Below are positions 11,928-23,627 of a DNA stretch of 64,000 bases, one piece after another (the first letter of the stretch is position 1; each line of letters opens with the position of its first letter). The translations under genes and the position numbers were made by a program. The stretch spans positions 40,227,562-40,291,561 of the forward strand of contig NC_063168.1 of assembly GCF_023159225.1 (NCBI RefSeq), in the 5' to 3' direction. Under the pieces are notes generated by a model. It was given only the letters and a program-made list of their open reading frames with translations. It did no database searches and was not told where the DNA came from. This DNA comes from Perognathus longimembris pacificus (lineage: Eukaryota; Chordata; Mammalia; Rodentia; Heteromyidae).

Positions 11928-12529
11928 TAAAGGATATATCTGTATGATTTAATAAATCATAGCTGTATTAGCTATTGCCACAATGCTCCTATATAAACAA
12001 AGCAACCAAATCCCATGGCTTTCAAGCACAAACACTGTCACTGTCTATATGCTGGCTGACTTAGGCTGAGAATAAATGAAGACCCTGCTTCAGGCTGCAG
12101 GTTGGGTTCACATATATTCTGCAGATGTGCAATCTAAGCCCCAAGCTGATAGGACAGCAGCTATGCAGCAAACACTCTTCTCCTTATTGTTTTACCAGTG
12201 TGTAAAACCTAAGCCAGACAATGCAAGCATGTTTATTAGGGCTTCATGTCATATCCACTAACACTGTATTCCAATCCAGTAGACAAACCCAGCATCAGTG
12301 GGATGAGGATGAACAAGAATAAATAAGTACCCTCCAAAAATATAAAAATTTTAACCAGCTAAGTAATTGTAATCAATTATTTGTCTGAATTTTTACATAC
12401 AGATAAATTAATGAGACCCCCTTAAGGAAAAGTCTTCTGGTAATGAAGGAAGAGATTATGGAGAGAGGTAGCACTAACTTTGACATTTTGAAATGAAAAC
12501 TTCTGGTATTTTAATTACTAAAGAAACGA
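11928..12529. other. Unrecognised intronic sequence
   Basis: No recognised feature; the short open frame at 12076-12261 has no family resemblance. Confidence 0.35.
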
Positions 12530-12530
12530 G

Positions 12531-12735
12531 GGCTAGGATTATGGCCTAGTGGCAAGAGCGCTTGCCTCCTACACATGAAGCTCTCGGTTCGATTCCCCAG
12601 CACCACATATATGGAAAACGGCCAGAAGGGGCGCTGTGGCTCAGGTGGCAGAGTGCTAGCCTTGAGCGAGAAGAAGCCAGGGATGGTGCTCAGGCCCTGA
12701 GTCCAAGGCCCAGGACTGGCCAAAAAAAAAAAGAA
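12531..12735 (+). repeat. IDL-Geo SINE, 'CTCTCGG' subfamily
   Basis: Complete dimer close to the copy at 2787 (CACATGAAGCTCTCGGTTCG, GAGCGAGAAGAAGCCAGGGA). The tail ends in AAAG repeats, so the target-site duplication is unclear. Confidence 0.92.
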
Positions 12736-13032
12736 AGAAAGAAAGAAATGAAGCAAGTCAACTTCAGGTGTTAATTTGTAATTATGTAGGAAATAATTTC
12801 AAACATATTTTATGTGTTTTTAAATTGTCTACTGAAATAGTTAAGTCACACCATCAAAAGTAATTGATACCATTATTAAAATAGAAGATAACAAGTCCTT
12901 ACTATTTTATGAGGTTTGTAGGTGAATAAATACACCATTTAACAATTCATAAGTTTATTATTGGGAGAAAGCTCAAATACACCTCAGTTATTTAAAATAA
13001 ACTACAGAGTATATTAAGATTGACTTAAAACT

Positions 13033-13145
13033 AGCAACTGGGGTGGTGGTGCCTGCCTGGGACCCCAGGACACAGGATGCTGAGATAGGAAGATTACAAG
13101 TTCAAGCCTGGAATATATAGCAAGAGCCTGCCTCAAAAACAAAAT
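13033..13145 (+). repeat. B1-like SINE monomer
   Basis: GGTGGTGGTGCCTGCCTGG, GAGATAGGAAGATTACAAG and a GCCTGGAATATATAGC block followed by an A-rich tail. Confidence 0.7.
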
Positions 13146-13213
13146 TAAAATAAAATATAAAAGAAGATGAGACATTAAGTCAATGTAAGTGTATTTTAAG
13201 TTTGAGCATTCCC

Positions 13214-13420
13214 TATATACTAGTGGCAAGAGTGCTTGCCTCGTATCCATGAAGCCCTGGGTTCGATTCCTCAGCCACATATATAGAAAAGGCCAGAAGT
13301 AGTGCTATGGCTTAAGTGGTAGAGTGCTAGCCTTGAGCAAAAAGAAGCCAAGGACAGTGCTCAGGCCCTGAGCCCACGCCCTAGGACTGGCAAAAAAAAA
13401 AAAAAAAAAAGAAAGAAAGA
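13214..13420 (+). repeat. IDL-Geo SINE, 5'-truncated
   Basis: Lacks about the first 20 bases of the left monomer yet is flanked by AAGTTT(G/A)AGCATTCCC at 13198-13213 and 13421-13436 (15 of 16 match). The truncation therefore occurred at insertion. Confidence 0.92.
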
Positions 13421-13436
13421 AAGTTTAAGCATTCCC

Positions 13437-14652
13437 AACAGACTTAAAATTTTAGATTGAGAAAGTATCTGAAAACAAAAGCATGTCTCATCAAAAGAGT
13501 ACCAATCTGTTTTTAATTATCATTTTGTAAATTATTCAGTGAGTGTTTGGATTTAATTAGGAAATATTACATTTGGGTATTAATATGGTAAAATTCTCTG
13601 ACATAATATTTAAAGTTTATGTTGCAATGATAACAAAGAATTCCTTAGCAACGTTTTTAAAAATGAGTTTAATAGAAAGTTGTTGTTTTTTTTAAACAGA
13701 ACCTCATTCTTCTATAACTCTGACCCCAAATGTAAAAATGTCATGAACTTAACTTGGAGATAGACAATACAGCAGCAGATATCAATTCTAAGAAATGAAT
13801 CTATGAATCATTTTAAATGCTAATATAAACATTTCTATTCTACTTCCTTATATTATTTCCCTTTTTAGAAACCTGAAATAGATCTGCTTTATGAACAAGT
13901 CTCAAATGCAAGTGCAAACCCCTTATGGTAGCATTAAAAGCCTCCATTAGGTTGTCCCAACTTAATTTTCATGGGATTTCCACAGCCTACTCCTCCCTAC
14001 AAGGAGATGAACTGCTGGATGGGTTGAGACCTACAAGCAGAGTTCTCCCCCAAGCCAGGGCAGAACCCATTCCTCAGTGACATACCCCTCACTCTTCAAT
14101 GCATTTGGTGGTCACCCAGAGGCTTGGATACTTGTTGACACATACAAACTGGGCCGGGGGTGGGGAGTGGGGTGGAGGGGGGAGGTAATGAACAAGTGAC
14201 AACATATCCAACCCATAGGCTTTAAAACTCCCCACAGCCAGCAGCAGCTCCCAATATACAAAAAGGGAAGCAATGAAAACAGCTCAGAAGTGGGTAACCC
14301 GTCTTTCTGCAAAAGATTCCAGCTAGTTTGCCTTGATCTGAGCAGTGCTGAGGATCAGGCTCAGTACTTTAGAACATAGGAAAACGCTACCAAACCATAC
14401 CACTGGTCCAGAGTTAAGAAATACCTCAACTCACCTCAACCTGGTGATTTCATTGTCCTGTCTGAATACTGAAACTATGAAAGGCTACAAGTGATTAACA
14501 CTTCCAACCAATGGAATGTCTTTAGATACACAAATCACAACACAGAAACAAAAAATATGAAAAAGCAAAGCAATATTAATCTTCCAAAATCCAACAATTT
14601 CTAGTAACAAGAACTAATGACAGCGAAGGTATGGTATCTCAAACAAAGAATT
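13437..14652. other. Unrecognised intronic sequence
   Basis: AT-rich, with a G-rich patch at about 14152-14184. No gene or named repeat supported. Confidence 0.4.
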
Positions 14653-14882
14653 GTCAGGTGCTAGTGGCTCATGACTATAATCCTAGCTCTTAAGATTCTA
14701 AGATCTAGAAGGTTGCCCTTCAAAGCCAACCCAGGCAGAAACTTCTGAGAAACTACACCTCCAAAATAATAAACAAAAAGACAGGTTGGAGGCATGACTC
14801 AAGTGATATAATGTCAGCTGTGAGCTTTCACCAAGTCAGCAAAAGACCTGAGTTCAAGTCCTGGTATTGGGGGAAAAAAAGG
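14653..14882 (+). repeat. B1-like/Geo composite SINE
   Basis: GTGCTAGTGGCTCATGAC head and a tRNA-like tail ending CCTGAGTTCAAGTCCTGG plus poly-A. Confidence 0.8.
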
Positions 14883-15049
14883 AATGTAACGAGGACATGA
14901 GTAAATGCTCAAATTAATTAATGAAACTGTAGCTTCTATTATTGATGACCCTCTTGATCCCCTTCCTGTGGTTGTACCTGCACTATCTCTGTATCTTATC
15001 TGAGTACATTGGAAACCATGTATATACTGGTATTAGAACTAGGAAACTG

Positions 15050-15250
15050 GGGCTGGGGATATGGCCTAGTGGCAAGAGTGCCTGCCTCATATACATGAGG
15101 CCCTGGGTTCGATTCCCCAGCACCACATATACAGAAAATGGCCAGAAGTGGCGCTGTGGCTCAAGTGGCAGAGTGCTAGCCTTGAGCAAAAAAGAAGCCA
15201 GGGACAGTGCTCAGGCCGAGTCCAAGCCCCAGGACTGGCAAAAAAAAAAA
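15050..15250 (+). repeat. IDL-Geo SINE inside LINE-1
   Basis: Full dimer with perfect 15-bp duplications AGAACTAGGAAACTG at 15035-15049 and 15251-15265. Confidence 0.94.
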
Positions 15251-15440
15251 AGAACTAGGAAACTGAAAGGGAATACCAAAATCGAGAGAAACAGGGTAAA
15301 AAGACAAATGACTACAAAAGCAATACTTGCAAAACTGTTTGGTATAAATCAACTGAACAACTCATGGGGGGAAAGGGAGAGAGGGAGGGGGAGTGGGGGA
15401 ATGAGGAAGGAGGTAACAAACAGTACAAGAAATGTATCCA

Positions 15441-15646
15441 GGGCTGGGAATATGGCCTAGTGGCAAGAGTGCTCGCCTCCTACACATGAAGCTCTCGGTT
15501 TGATTCCCCAGCACCACATATATGGAAAACGGCCAGAAGGGGCGCTGTGGCTCAGGTGGCAGAGTGCTAGCCTTGAGCGGGAAGAAGCCAGGGACAGTGC
15601 TCAGGTCCTGAGTCCAAGGCCCAGGACTGGCCAAAAAAAAAAAAAA
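15441..15646 (+). repeat. IDL-Geo SINE inside LINE-1, 'CTCTCGG' subfamily
   Basis: Dimer with CCTCCTACACATGAAGCTCT and GAGCGGGAAGAAGCC. GTATCCA repeats at 15434-15440 and 15647-15653 are the visible part of its target-site duplication. Confidence 0.92.
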
Positions 15647-15729
15647 GTATCCAATGCCTAACGTATGAAACTGTAACCTCTCTGTACACCAGCTTGACAA
15701 TAATTTTTTTTTTTTAAAGACAATATAAG

Positions 15730-15937
15730 GGTTGGGAATATGGCCTAGTGGCAAGAGTGCTTGCCTCGTACACGAGGCCCTGGGTTCGATTCCTCAGCAC
15801 CATATATACAGAAAATAGCCAGAAGTGGCTCTGTGGCTCAAGTGGCAGAGTGCTAGCCTTGAGCAAAAAAGAAGCCAGGGACACTGCTCAGGCCCTGAGT
15901 TCATGGCCCAGGACTGGCAAAAAAAAAAAAAAAAAAA
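15730..15937 (+). repeat. IDL-Geo dimeric SINE
   Basis: Flanked by AAAGACAAT(A/G)TAAG at 15716-15729 and 15938-15951 (13 of 14 match); inserted immediately after the LINE-1 tail. Confidence 0.92.
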
Positions 15938-15951
15938 AAAGACAATGTAAG

Positions 15952-16402
15952 ATATAAAAGAGAAATTGAATAAAGATATAAAATTCTGAAAACAATTGAG
16001 ATGGTAGAAATGATGGCTTAATAAACCAAACAAAAAGTCTCCCCCATTAAACTTGGTCAAATTAAAGACAATATCAGGGTGTGGAGACAATGTAGATGTA
16101 TTAGATATAGGAGTGGTGTTCTATCAAGGGCCACATTGATATTTATATCATTAATGGGCCACACAAAATTATCAATACAGGCAGGCAGCCACAGTCTGCC
16201 AATAGAAGCATATGAGAAGCACACATGTCTGTCCCATTATGTACCCAAATGATTTAACAGGCTTTATGTAGACATGGGCCAGAGGTCTTTCCTGCTTTAA
16301 AACATGCCAATCAAGATACAATTTTTTTAATTAAGACCTCTGAAACACCACTAAAAGAAAAAACTTACAAATTGCAGGCATAGAAGAAGTGCAAACTAAA
16401 GA
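15952..16402. other. Intronic sequence before the solo LTR
   Basis: About 16120-16310 includes paired AAGGGCCACATTGA and ATGGGCCACAC motifs that may be an old DNA transposon. I cannot name it. Confidence 0.3.
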
Positions 16403-16897
16403 TGTTACGAGGTTCGAGGGAGGGGGCTCCCCATCCCTCCAAGAGTCCACCACTCAAAGACAGTCTCAAGCAAAAAGATGGATTTATTGGGGAAGCAAAA
16501 AGCAAACTGACCAGCCAGGGACGCAGCACAGACTTGGGAGCTGAAACTTTGACAGTGAAAAGTGAGCTAACAGGCCAGGGCTACAATGCAGACTTGAGAG
16601 CTGCCGAGACTGCTTGTGACCCCCAAGCAGTCATCAAATTGGGGTTTATAAAGGTAAAAGCGTAGCACAGATGTAGGGGGTTGACACAGGGGGTAGAGCA
16701 CGCAACAAAGCAAGCATGGCACAGATGTAGGAAGTTGACACAGGGTGTAGAGCAAATAACAAAGAAGTTAAGCAAGCTTTTTACAGAAGCAGAATTTTGG
16801 GGTCAGGTTGACCTAATAATCAAGATGGATTCAGCTCTATTCCCCCCAACATTTCCTACCATGTTTCCCTAATCAAGATGGAGTCAGCTCTACAACA
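16403..16897 (-). mobile_element. Solo LTR of an endogenous retrovirus-like element
   Basis: On the minus strand it runs TGTTGTAGAG...CTCGTAACA, 495 bp, with 5-bp direct repeats AAAGA at 16398-16402 and 16898-16902. A TATAAA box (16645-16650) and an AATAAA signal (16483-16488) are in minus orientation and LTR order. U3 contains an imperfect 54-bp tandem repeat (16665-16718 and 16719-16772). No internal retroviral genes adjoin it. The 5-bp duplication suits ERVL/MaLR or some class I elements; the family is not assigned. Confidence 0.85.
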
Positions 16898-17097
16898 AAA
16901 GACAGAATATATAGTCAACAAAATAATAGCAGAAACTTTCCCAAACGTTGGGAGACAGTCACAGAGGGATAGGAGGCCGTTGAACTCCACACAATATATT
17001 ATAATTAAAACCTTATACATACACAGCAAGGAAAGTTTCAAGAGAGATATAACAAGTCAAATATAAAAGCAAACCCATCAGAATAACAGCAGAGTTC

Positions 17098-17260
17098 TTT
17101 TTCATTTTCGTTTCTTTTGTTTGGTGCTGATACTAAGGCTTGACTCAAGCTCTTGAGCTTTAGCTTGACTTTTCACTCACAACTGATGCTTTACAATTTG
17201 AGCCACATCTCCACTTCTGGGTATTTTGCTGGTTCACTGGAGATGAAAACTTCCATGATA
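17098..17260 (-). repeat. B1-like/Geo composite SINE, partial
   Basis: Reverse tail module (TTTGAGCCACATCTCCACTTC, then GCTGGTTCACTGGAGATGA linker); the B1-like head is missing. Confidence 0.65.
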
Positions 17261-17264
17261 AACA

Positions 17265-18705
17265 AAAACTAAAGGAATTCATGACCACTAAACCAGAACT
17301 GCAGAACACATTTAAAGAAAATATAGAAATAGAAGAGGAAGATAAATGCAGCCATGAACATACAGGAAATAATAAATCTCACTAAATGGCAAAATAAGGA
17401 AATGAAGAGTAAGGGAGAATCAAGTACACATGCACATACACACACAAATCAGAGATTACAATGTATATTTTAATAGTAACTGAATGTCAAGGGTCTCAAT
17501 TCTCTAGTCACAAAACAAAGTCTGGTAGATTGGATCAAAAAGCAGGACGCGCACCCCTTGCTTACAAGAAATGTACTTCATTAATGAGGTTAAACATAGG
17601 CTTAGAGGAGAAGAGTGGAAAAAGTTTTCTAAGCAAATGCAGTATGAAAGCAAGCAGGAGTAGCTACACTGGTATCTAACAAAGCAGATTTAAGCCAAAC
17701 AATCCAGAGAGACAAAGTCACTTCCTATTGATAAAGGGAATAATCCAAATGTCAGCACACACAATTTCATAACACAAACACTACTGAACATAAGAACACA
17801 GATTAAAACCCCCTAACAAAATAATAGTGCATAATGCCACATTTGCTCCAATAGACAGGCAGCCCAGAAAAAAAAAATGGAAACTTCAAAACCAGACTTA
17901 ACAGTCATCTGCATATTTTTCCCAAGAGTAATAGAACAGACATTCTTGTCATCAGCCTACAGAATTTTCTCCAAACTAGACCACATCTTAAGTCAAATCC
18001 TAACAAATAAAAGAAAACTACAATAATTTCCTGTATATTATCAGACCATATGGAATAAAACTAGAAATCAGTAACAAGGGAAACTGCAAGAAAATATCTA
18101 AACACAGGGACACACTTTTGATATCAAAGAAATAGAGGGGAAACCCTAGAATCAGATGAAATTGAAACCAAAAATTTCCAGAATCATTGAGTCACACAAC
18201 AAAGGCAGCACCAAGAGTGAAATTTGTAGCTAAACAATGCACTTCAAGCTCAAAAAAATAAAATAAATAAAAACAAGCTGAACCCCAAGCAGTAGTCAGA
18301 AGCAATAAATATTAGGGTAGAAATTAATAAATGAAGGGTAAGAGAACAATTCAATGAAAGAGTTAGCTCTTTTATGACAAGTAAGATTGAAAAATGCTTA
18401 ATCAAACTAACCAAAAGAAAGAGGGAGTTTAGGGATATGGCTCAAATGGTGAAGTGCCTTACTGGCAAGCACAAAGCCCTGAGTTCAAACACAAGGAGGG
18501 GGACTGGGAGGGGGTCAGGGAGGAGGAGGGGGAGGGGGAGGGGAGGGGGGAAAGAGAGAAAATACTCCCCCCAAACAAATAAATTTCTAGATACATATGA
18601 CCTGTGAAAATTGAACCAGGAGGATATAAACCACTACAAGCAATGATGTTGATGTAATAATAACAACAAAAAGCCCAGGATGGGATAGATTCACTGCTGA
18701 ATTCT

Positions 18706-18710
<5 letters not shown>
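17265..18710 (+). repeat. Old LINE-1 ORF2 5' half
   Basis: Diverged, frame-broken ORF2. About 17540-17720 matches the endonuclease-domain stretch in order. About 17940-18060 carries ATTCTTGTCATCAGCCTACA and CTAGAAATCAGTAACAAGG. About 18366-18415 has the segment preceding reverse transcriptase, continuing at 18600-18708 (AAAGCCCAGGATGGGATAGA, equivalent to the KSPGPDG block). A SINE fragment and a G-rich tract interrupt it at about 18420-18555. Confidence 0.75.
18420..18510 (+). repeat. tRNA-like SINE monomer in LINE-1
   Basis: GGATATGGCTCAAATGGTGAAG and AAGCCCTGAGTTCAAACAC; followed by a (GGGGA) purine tract to 18555. Confidence 0.65.
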
Positions 18711-18777
<67 letters not shown>

Positions 18778-18800
18778 GACAGGCAGAGAGAGAGAGGATG
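18708..18800. repeat. (GA)n microsatellite
   Basis: About 30 uninterrupted GA units, then ACAGACAGGCAGAGAGAG. Confidence 0.97.
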
Positions 18801-19012
18801 GATATACATACACACACACACCATACATTTAAAACTATTTTAGCATAAACACCAAAATAAGCATAAAATACAATTTTCAAATGATATAATTTTCATCATT
18901 ATGAGCTTTTTTAAATGAATGTGTTTCAAACACCAATACAATGGAATACCTGTAGCCAATAGTAATGACTGTAAATATATACTTATTGACATGTAATGAC
19001 AAAATTATACAT

Positions 19013-19250
19013 AGCTGGGTGCCAGAGGCTTATGCCTGTAATCCTAACTACTCAGGAGGCTAAGATCTCAGGATCACAGTTCAAAGCCAGTCCAGGCAGG
19101 GAAGTCTGCGACTCTTAACTCCAATTAACTACCAAAAAAGCTGGAAGTGGAGCGGTTGCTTAAGTGATAGAGCACTAGCCTTGCACAAAAAGAAGCCCGG
19201 AGACAGCACCCCGGCCTTGAGTTCAAGCCCTATGTCTGTCACCAAAAAAA
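19013..19250 (+). repeat. B1-like/Geo composite SINE
   Basis: Well-preserved composite: GTAATCCTAACTACTCAGG, GAGGCTAAGATCTCAGGATC, AACTCCAATTAACTACC linker, then the tail with CACTAGCCTTGCACAAAAAG. Confidence 0.9.
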
Positions 19251-20716
19251 GAGAAAAAGATGATACCTAAGTTTGCATGGTGTTCTTCCCATTTCATAAA
19301 ACATTATATGCCTAGTATCTAACTTATTGTTGCAACAAGAATGGAAAAACACATACCAAAGTCTTAATAGCAGCTGGCAGAGCTGGGATACAGAAGACAC
19401 CAAACCTGAGTGGAGTGAGTGTCCCAATCACTCTTTCAAACTAAGTAGATCATGATGCTCAGTAAATCAGATCAACAGAAAAAAGCTAATCATGATTTGG
19501 TTTCTCTCTTAAATTGAGGACAGATAAAAAAACAACACATATTTCATATGTCAAGCCTCCAGACATCACAGTAAATACTATTATAGTGCCAGACCTTAAT
19601 AAGATTTAGAGTTGAAAAAATTAATGCTTATTTAAATATGTAGAAATGTGGATCCACAGTCTTTTTTTCACAACTATAGAAATGTCTAGAAATGTCTGTG
19701 TGTTCTATAACAATATTTTTCAATCTAAGAGTTACAAATCTCTTATCAGAGGCTTGATCATTTAAACAGGACTTTAAAAAATGTCATAATATCTAAAAAA
19801 AAAAAAAAAGGTGAGCAACGAACAGCTATTGGATGGCCTGTGTAACTGCCATGAGATTTGGGGGGAGGGGGGACGGAGTCTGTATGTACACTGAGCTTAT
19901 GTCAAGTGGCATCATGAAAAATTAGTATGATTGGAAGGACCCACGTTCCATATAAGCAAAGAAGTCAGAGAGCCCAGGATTATCTTTGTCTCTACCAACA
20001 TAAATTTACTAGAAATAGTCATGATTACAAGTACAAAAAGTTTTTCTATTTTCATTTCAGAGCATTGATTTAATTTTATTTAATAATATCTACTTAATGA
20101 ATCTCTGAGGCTAACTTTCCCTTCAAATAATGAGACTTTACAGAGTTATTAAGTGATGCATCTTTAATATGCTAATCCAAGATCACTCGCTGGCAGAATT
20201 TTGTAAAGTATGAAGCTTCATTAACCTAACTTCCAATCAAAGACTTACAGGTATTAATATTTTTATGAAGAATAATATGCAACCAGTCACACTGGAAAGT
20301 TTAATATAAATGCTTACCAAATAAAGAAACAAACCATGCCAAGTCATTTTCTAAAATCATGTTACTCCAGATTCAAAGAAAATGCATCAGAACAATGTCT
20401 TAATATTATTCTAACTACATAACTTAATAATGACTTAAATTAGTTTAATTACATAAAAATGTTGCATAGGAAGTATACTTGCTGACTTATCAGAAAGTCA
20501 CAGGCACAATTGATTTTTAAGACTCAACATCCTTAGAGATGCATATGTAGAGGAGACTCTAAATAAGAAACATTTGTCAGATGATATGAAAAGTGCATTC
20601 CAATTTTCCAGGGGACGAGGGAAACAAGCAATCTTCATCCCCTTTCCATTTAAATCACTAAGCACAAAACAATGAATATACTAGCCCAAAATAAGATTCA
20701 AAAGGCCCGTATGGAA
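19251..20716. other. Unrecognised intronic sequence
   Basis: AT-rich, with an A14 run near 19797 and a G-rich patch at 19860-19875. No gene or named repeat supported. Confidence 0.4.
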
Positions 20717-20733
20717 TTAAAATAAGCAGTACT

Positions 20734-20788
20734 CTCACTTCTCGGTCTTTTGGCTAACATCAAGTGTAGTATCTGTTCTTATCAGTTT
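20734..20788 (+). pseudogene. RNU2: U2 snRNA retropseudogene, 3'-truncated and tailless
   Basis: Sequence from about nucleotide 2 of U2 (CTTCTCGGTCTTTTGGCTAA, then ATCAAGTGTAGTATCTGTTC without its first base change, TTATCAGTTTAA) stops after roughly the first 56 nucleotides. The Sm site, stem-loops III-IV and any poly-A tail are absent. The insert is bracketed by perfect 17-bp direct repeats TTAAAATAAGCAGTACT at 20717-20733 and 20787-20803. The right repeat begins with TTAA, which is also what U2 has at that point, so the 3' junction overlaps the target by microhomology. It lacks snRNA promoter elements and cannot make functional U2. Confidence 0.92.
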
Positions 20789-20803
20789 AAAATAAGCAGT
20801 ACT

Positions 20804-22174
20804 GTACACTGAAAAGCAGTGTAACTTAGCTTCAAATGTTTCAATATTGAACAGTGAGAATATATTAATTTTTTAATCTAATTAGTTCACAGAATGAAAA
20901 GATTCTGTATTCCTCCAGTACCATATTTTAAGAAAACAGAATTTTCCCTCCAATTTCTGGGTGGTACTAACCTAGAAGCCAGCAAACATTCCTAGCCTCA
21001 TTCTTAAGAACTGATGAAATACATCTGCAAAAACAAACATTTTGAAAGCTGAGCTTGCCAGAAAAAGAAAAGAGTAAGAGCAAAATGTTGTTTTTATCAT
21101 TTCCTCTATATTCTTCAAAAGAAAAATCAAACTGAAAGCCAACAAATTTTATATTAAGAATTGCTTCAGTGAACCTACATGTATACACACATAATCATAG
21201 TGTAGGATGTGAGGAGACATTTGACAATTGTCTATTAAAATCCCACAAAATCTGGTTTATAACACAGAATATTGCTCAATGCTATATGCAAACAAAAAAT
21301 TTCCTTCTTAGCTGATCTATGGTGAGCCCTGAAAAAAAAAATCTCTTTCCTTCCAAAATCTAAAGAAATTTCTTATCAGCAGGATATCTAATGAGTTAAG
21401 TCAATAACTAAGCCACTATTTCAATTTGTGCAACAAAGAGTCTAGAATGAAAAAAAATTTCTGTTGTATCCTATTTTGGACAAAAACTAATTTCCTGCCC
21501 AACCATGGGGATTACACAACACCAAGTCAGTGGAAAGTCATATAGATAGAGACTAAACTCCAACAATTAAAAAGACACCCACACTGCCATTCACTGTTCT
21601 ACAGATTTTAAAAGCTAAAACTATAAGAAAAGTACACATTTCAATATAAAGTGAAAATAAGAAATGCTATGATTAAAGATAATATATTACTAGCATTAAG
21701 ATCAGAACTAAGCAAGCCATATAGAAAAAGAGATGGAGGGGAGAGAAAGAACCATTGTTAAAAATATATAGGGAAAGATAACTATAAAACTTTTTAATGT
21801 ATATTGGATTGCAGACAAAAAAATTGGAGGTTAAAAAACAAACAAATAAGCAAAGACTCACACAATTAGAGTTAATACAGAGAGAATACATCCAACAGGA
21901 TGATGTGGGTTGGAGGAAAAGCCAGCTTGCCATTCCCTTGGGCTGGAGGCAGACAGACCTCAAGAGGACCACAACCCAAGAGATACTATTTGTGGCTCTG
22001 TGTGAGGTCCTGGAACATTTTGTATTGTTCAATTTTCAAATTGCAGAAAGCATACAAAGCAGCCAAGATAATCAGTCTTTTTTCTCCAATCTTCATTTTT
22101 GGCCACTATTCACAGAATGCATTTGAAATTGCCAATATACAAGGCACACAACAGATTTGAAAGCTAAATTTCTT
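20804..22174. other. Unrecognised intronic sequence
   Basis: No named repeat or supported exon. Open frames of 109-119 codons overlap on opposite strands around 21673-22126 and show no family resemblance. Confidence 0.4.
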
Positions 22175-22875
22175 TTTTTTAATTATTTTTTTTAATTGTT
22201 ATCATAAAGGTGATAAGGTTACTATTTCGTAAGTCAGGTAATAAGTACATTTCTTTTTGAACAACATAATCTCTTTCCCTAGCTCTCTCCCAGTTTTTCC
22301 CTGCTGTCCCTTCCCACGAGTTCATTTTCTTTCTTTTTTCTTTTTGCCAGTCCTGGGGCTTGAACTCAGGATCTGAGCACTGTCCCTGGGCCTATTTTTT
22401 TTTGCTCATGGCTAGCACTCTACCACTTGAGCCACAATGCCACGTCTGGCTTTTTCTGCTTATGTGGTACCGAGGAATCAAACACAGGGCTTCATGCATG
22501 CTAGACAAGGACTCAACTGCTAAGCCACATTCCTAGCCCTATATAGTTCATTTTCAGCACAATGTCCACTGCTGCATTTGTTCACCCTTTGTCCCTCCAT
22601 TTCTGTGCTCCTCCTTTAAACCTCCCACCAGACAGATAAATGAACAACAGGACAAAAAGAAAAGAAAAAAGTGTCTTTTTCCCATTTGTTCATTGCAATG
22701 AATATTATTTTATATAATTAGAGGCACAGAGGCATTGCCTTTGTGTTCCTCTCTTAAGAGTATCCTCCTTTGATCTCACTGTGTGTGAATGCCTAGAGTC
22801 CTGTATAATTTATCATGTCCCAGTGTATTTTAGATCTACGAAAGCCAAATTTCACACAATTAGAACAATGCTACT
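22175..22875 (-). repeat. LINE-1 3' UTR with nested SINE
   Basis: Reverse LINE-1 tail (poly-T, GGTGATAAGGTTACTATTTCG). At 22796-22840 GAGTCCTGTATAATTTATCA is the reverse of the plus-strand block at 2013-2040. A SINE splits it at 22330-22544. Confidence 0.75.
22330..22544 (-). repeat. IDL-Geo SINE inside LINE-1
   Basis: Reverse dimer with AGTTCATTTTC at 22319-22329 and 22545-22555. Confidence 0.9.
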
Positions 22876-22877
22876 AC

Positions 22878-22923
<46 letters not shown>
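22878..22923. repeat. (CA)n microsatellite
   Basis: About 22 uninterrupted CA units. Confidence 0.97.
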
Positions 22924-22927
<4 letters not shown>

Positions 22928-23627
22928 AGTAACAAAAAAATCCAAACTGGCAAGAATTATAATCCACAGTTTATATTTCATGTCCCATGCACTCAACTGT
23001 GGACACTAAATCATAAATTGATATTTATTACTAAAAGGTTACTAATCAACTATTATTAAAAGTACTGAATCCAAGTTACCAAAAATATCTAGTTTTAATT
23101 TGGACCATAGCTACACTGACAAAAAACATATACAAGATGCTGGAGATGACAAATTTTATCTATCACCTTGGCTAGACTATGGTACTCAATTGTTTGGTGG
23201 AACCCTAGCTGAGGTGTTGCTGTCAAGGCATTTTTTACATTCGATTTACATTCATAATTAGTTGACAACAAAATAAAGGAAGCTAGCCTCCTCATGGGAG
23301 GGAATATTATCCCATCAGTTGAAGAAGCAAAGACTGAAGTTTTAATTAATTAAACAAAAACATGATAGCACTGTTAGATAGGAGCATTTTATAAACATCA
23401 TAGGACTTGAAAAAAAAATTGAATAGAAACATAATTCAAAGAAGTTTTCTAAGCCATACCTAACTGTAGTTTATAGTGTCTGCCTCTAATTCACAATGCC
23501 ATTCATTATGAATATTTTAAAAAATTATTTGCAAACAAATAAGTTACATTTTTAACCCAAGGTGGCAAACTTGAAACCTAAATGCCAGGAGAATAAAAAA
23601 AATGTGGGAAGTTGCAGGTACACAGAG

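Larger units (their letters stand above)
14935..15715 (+). repeat. LINE-1 3' UTR split by two SINEs
   Basis: Same 3' UTR layout as the copy at 8864 (ACTGGTATTAGAACTAGG, G-rich tract, GGAGGTAACAAACAG, terminal TGAAACTGTAACCTCTCTG). SINEs at 15050-15250 and 15441-15646 interrupt it; a third sits just beyond its end. Confidence 0.85.

Noticed and set aside
14942..15460. 172-codon plus-strand open frame
   Set aside because: It runs through a LINE-1 3' UTR and an inserted IDL-Geo SINE. The same SINE-derived peptide recurs in many other frames of the window.
18459..18880. Serine/leucine-rich minus-strand open frames
   Set aside because: Produced by the (GA)n microsatellite read on the opposite strand.
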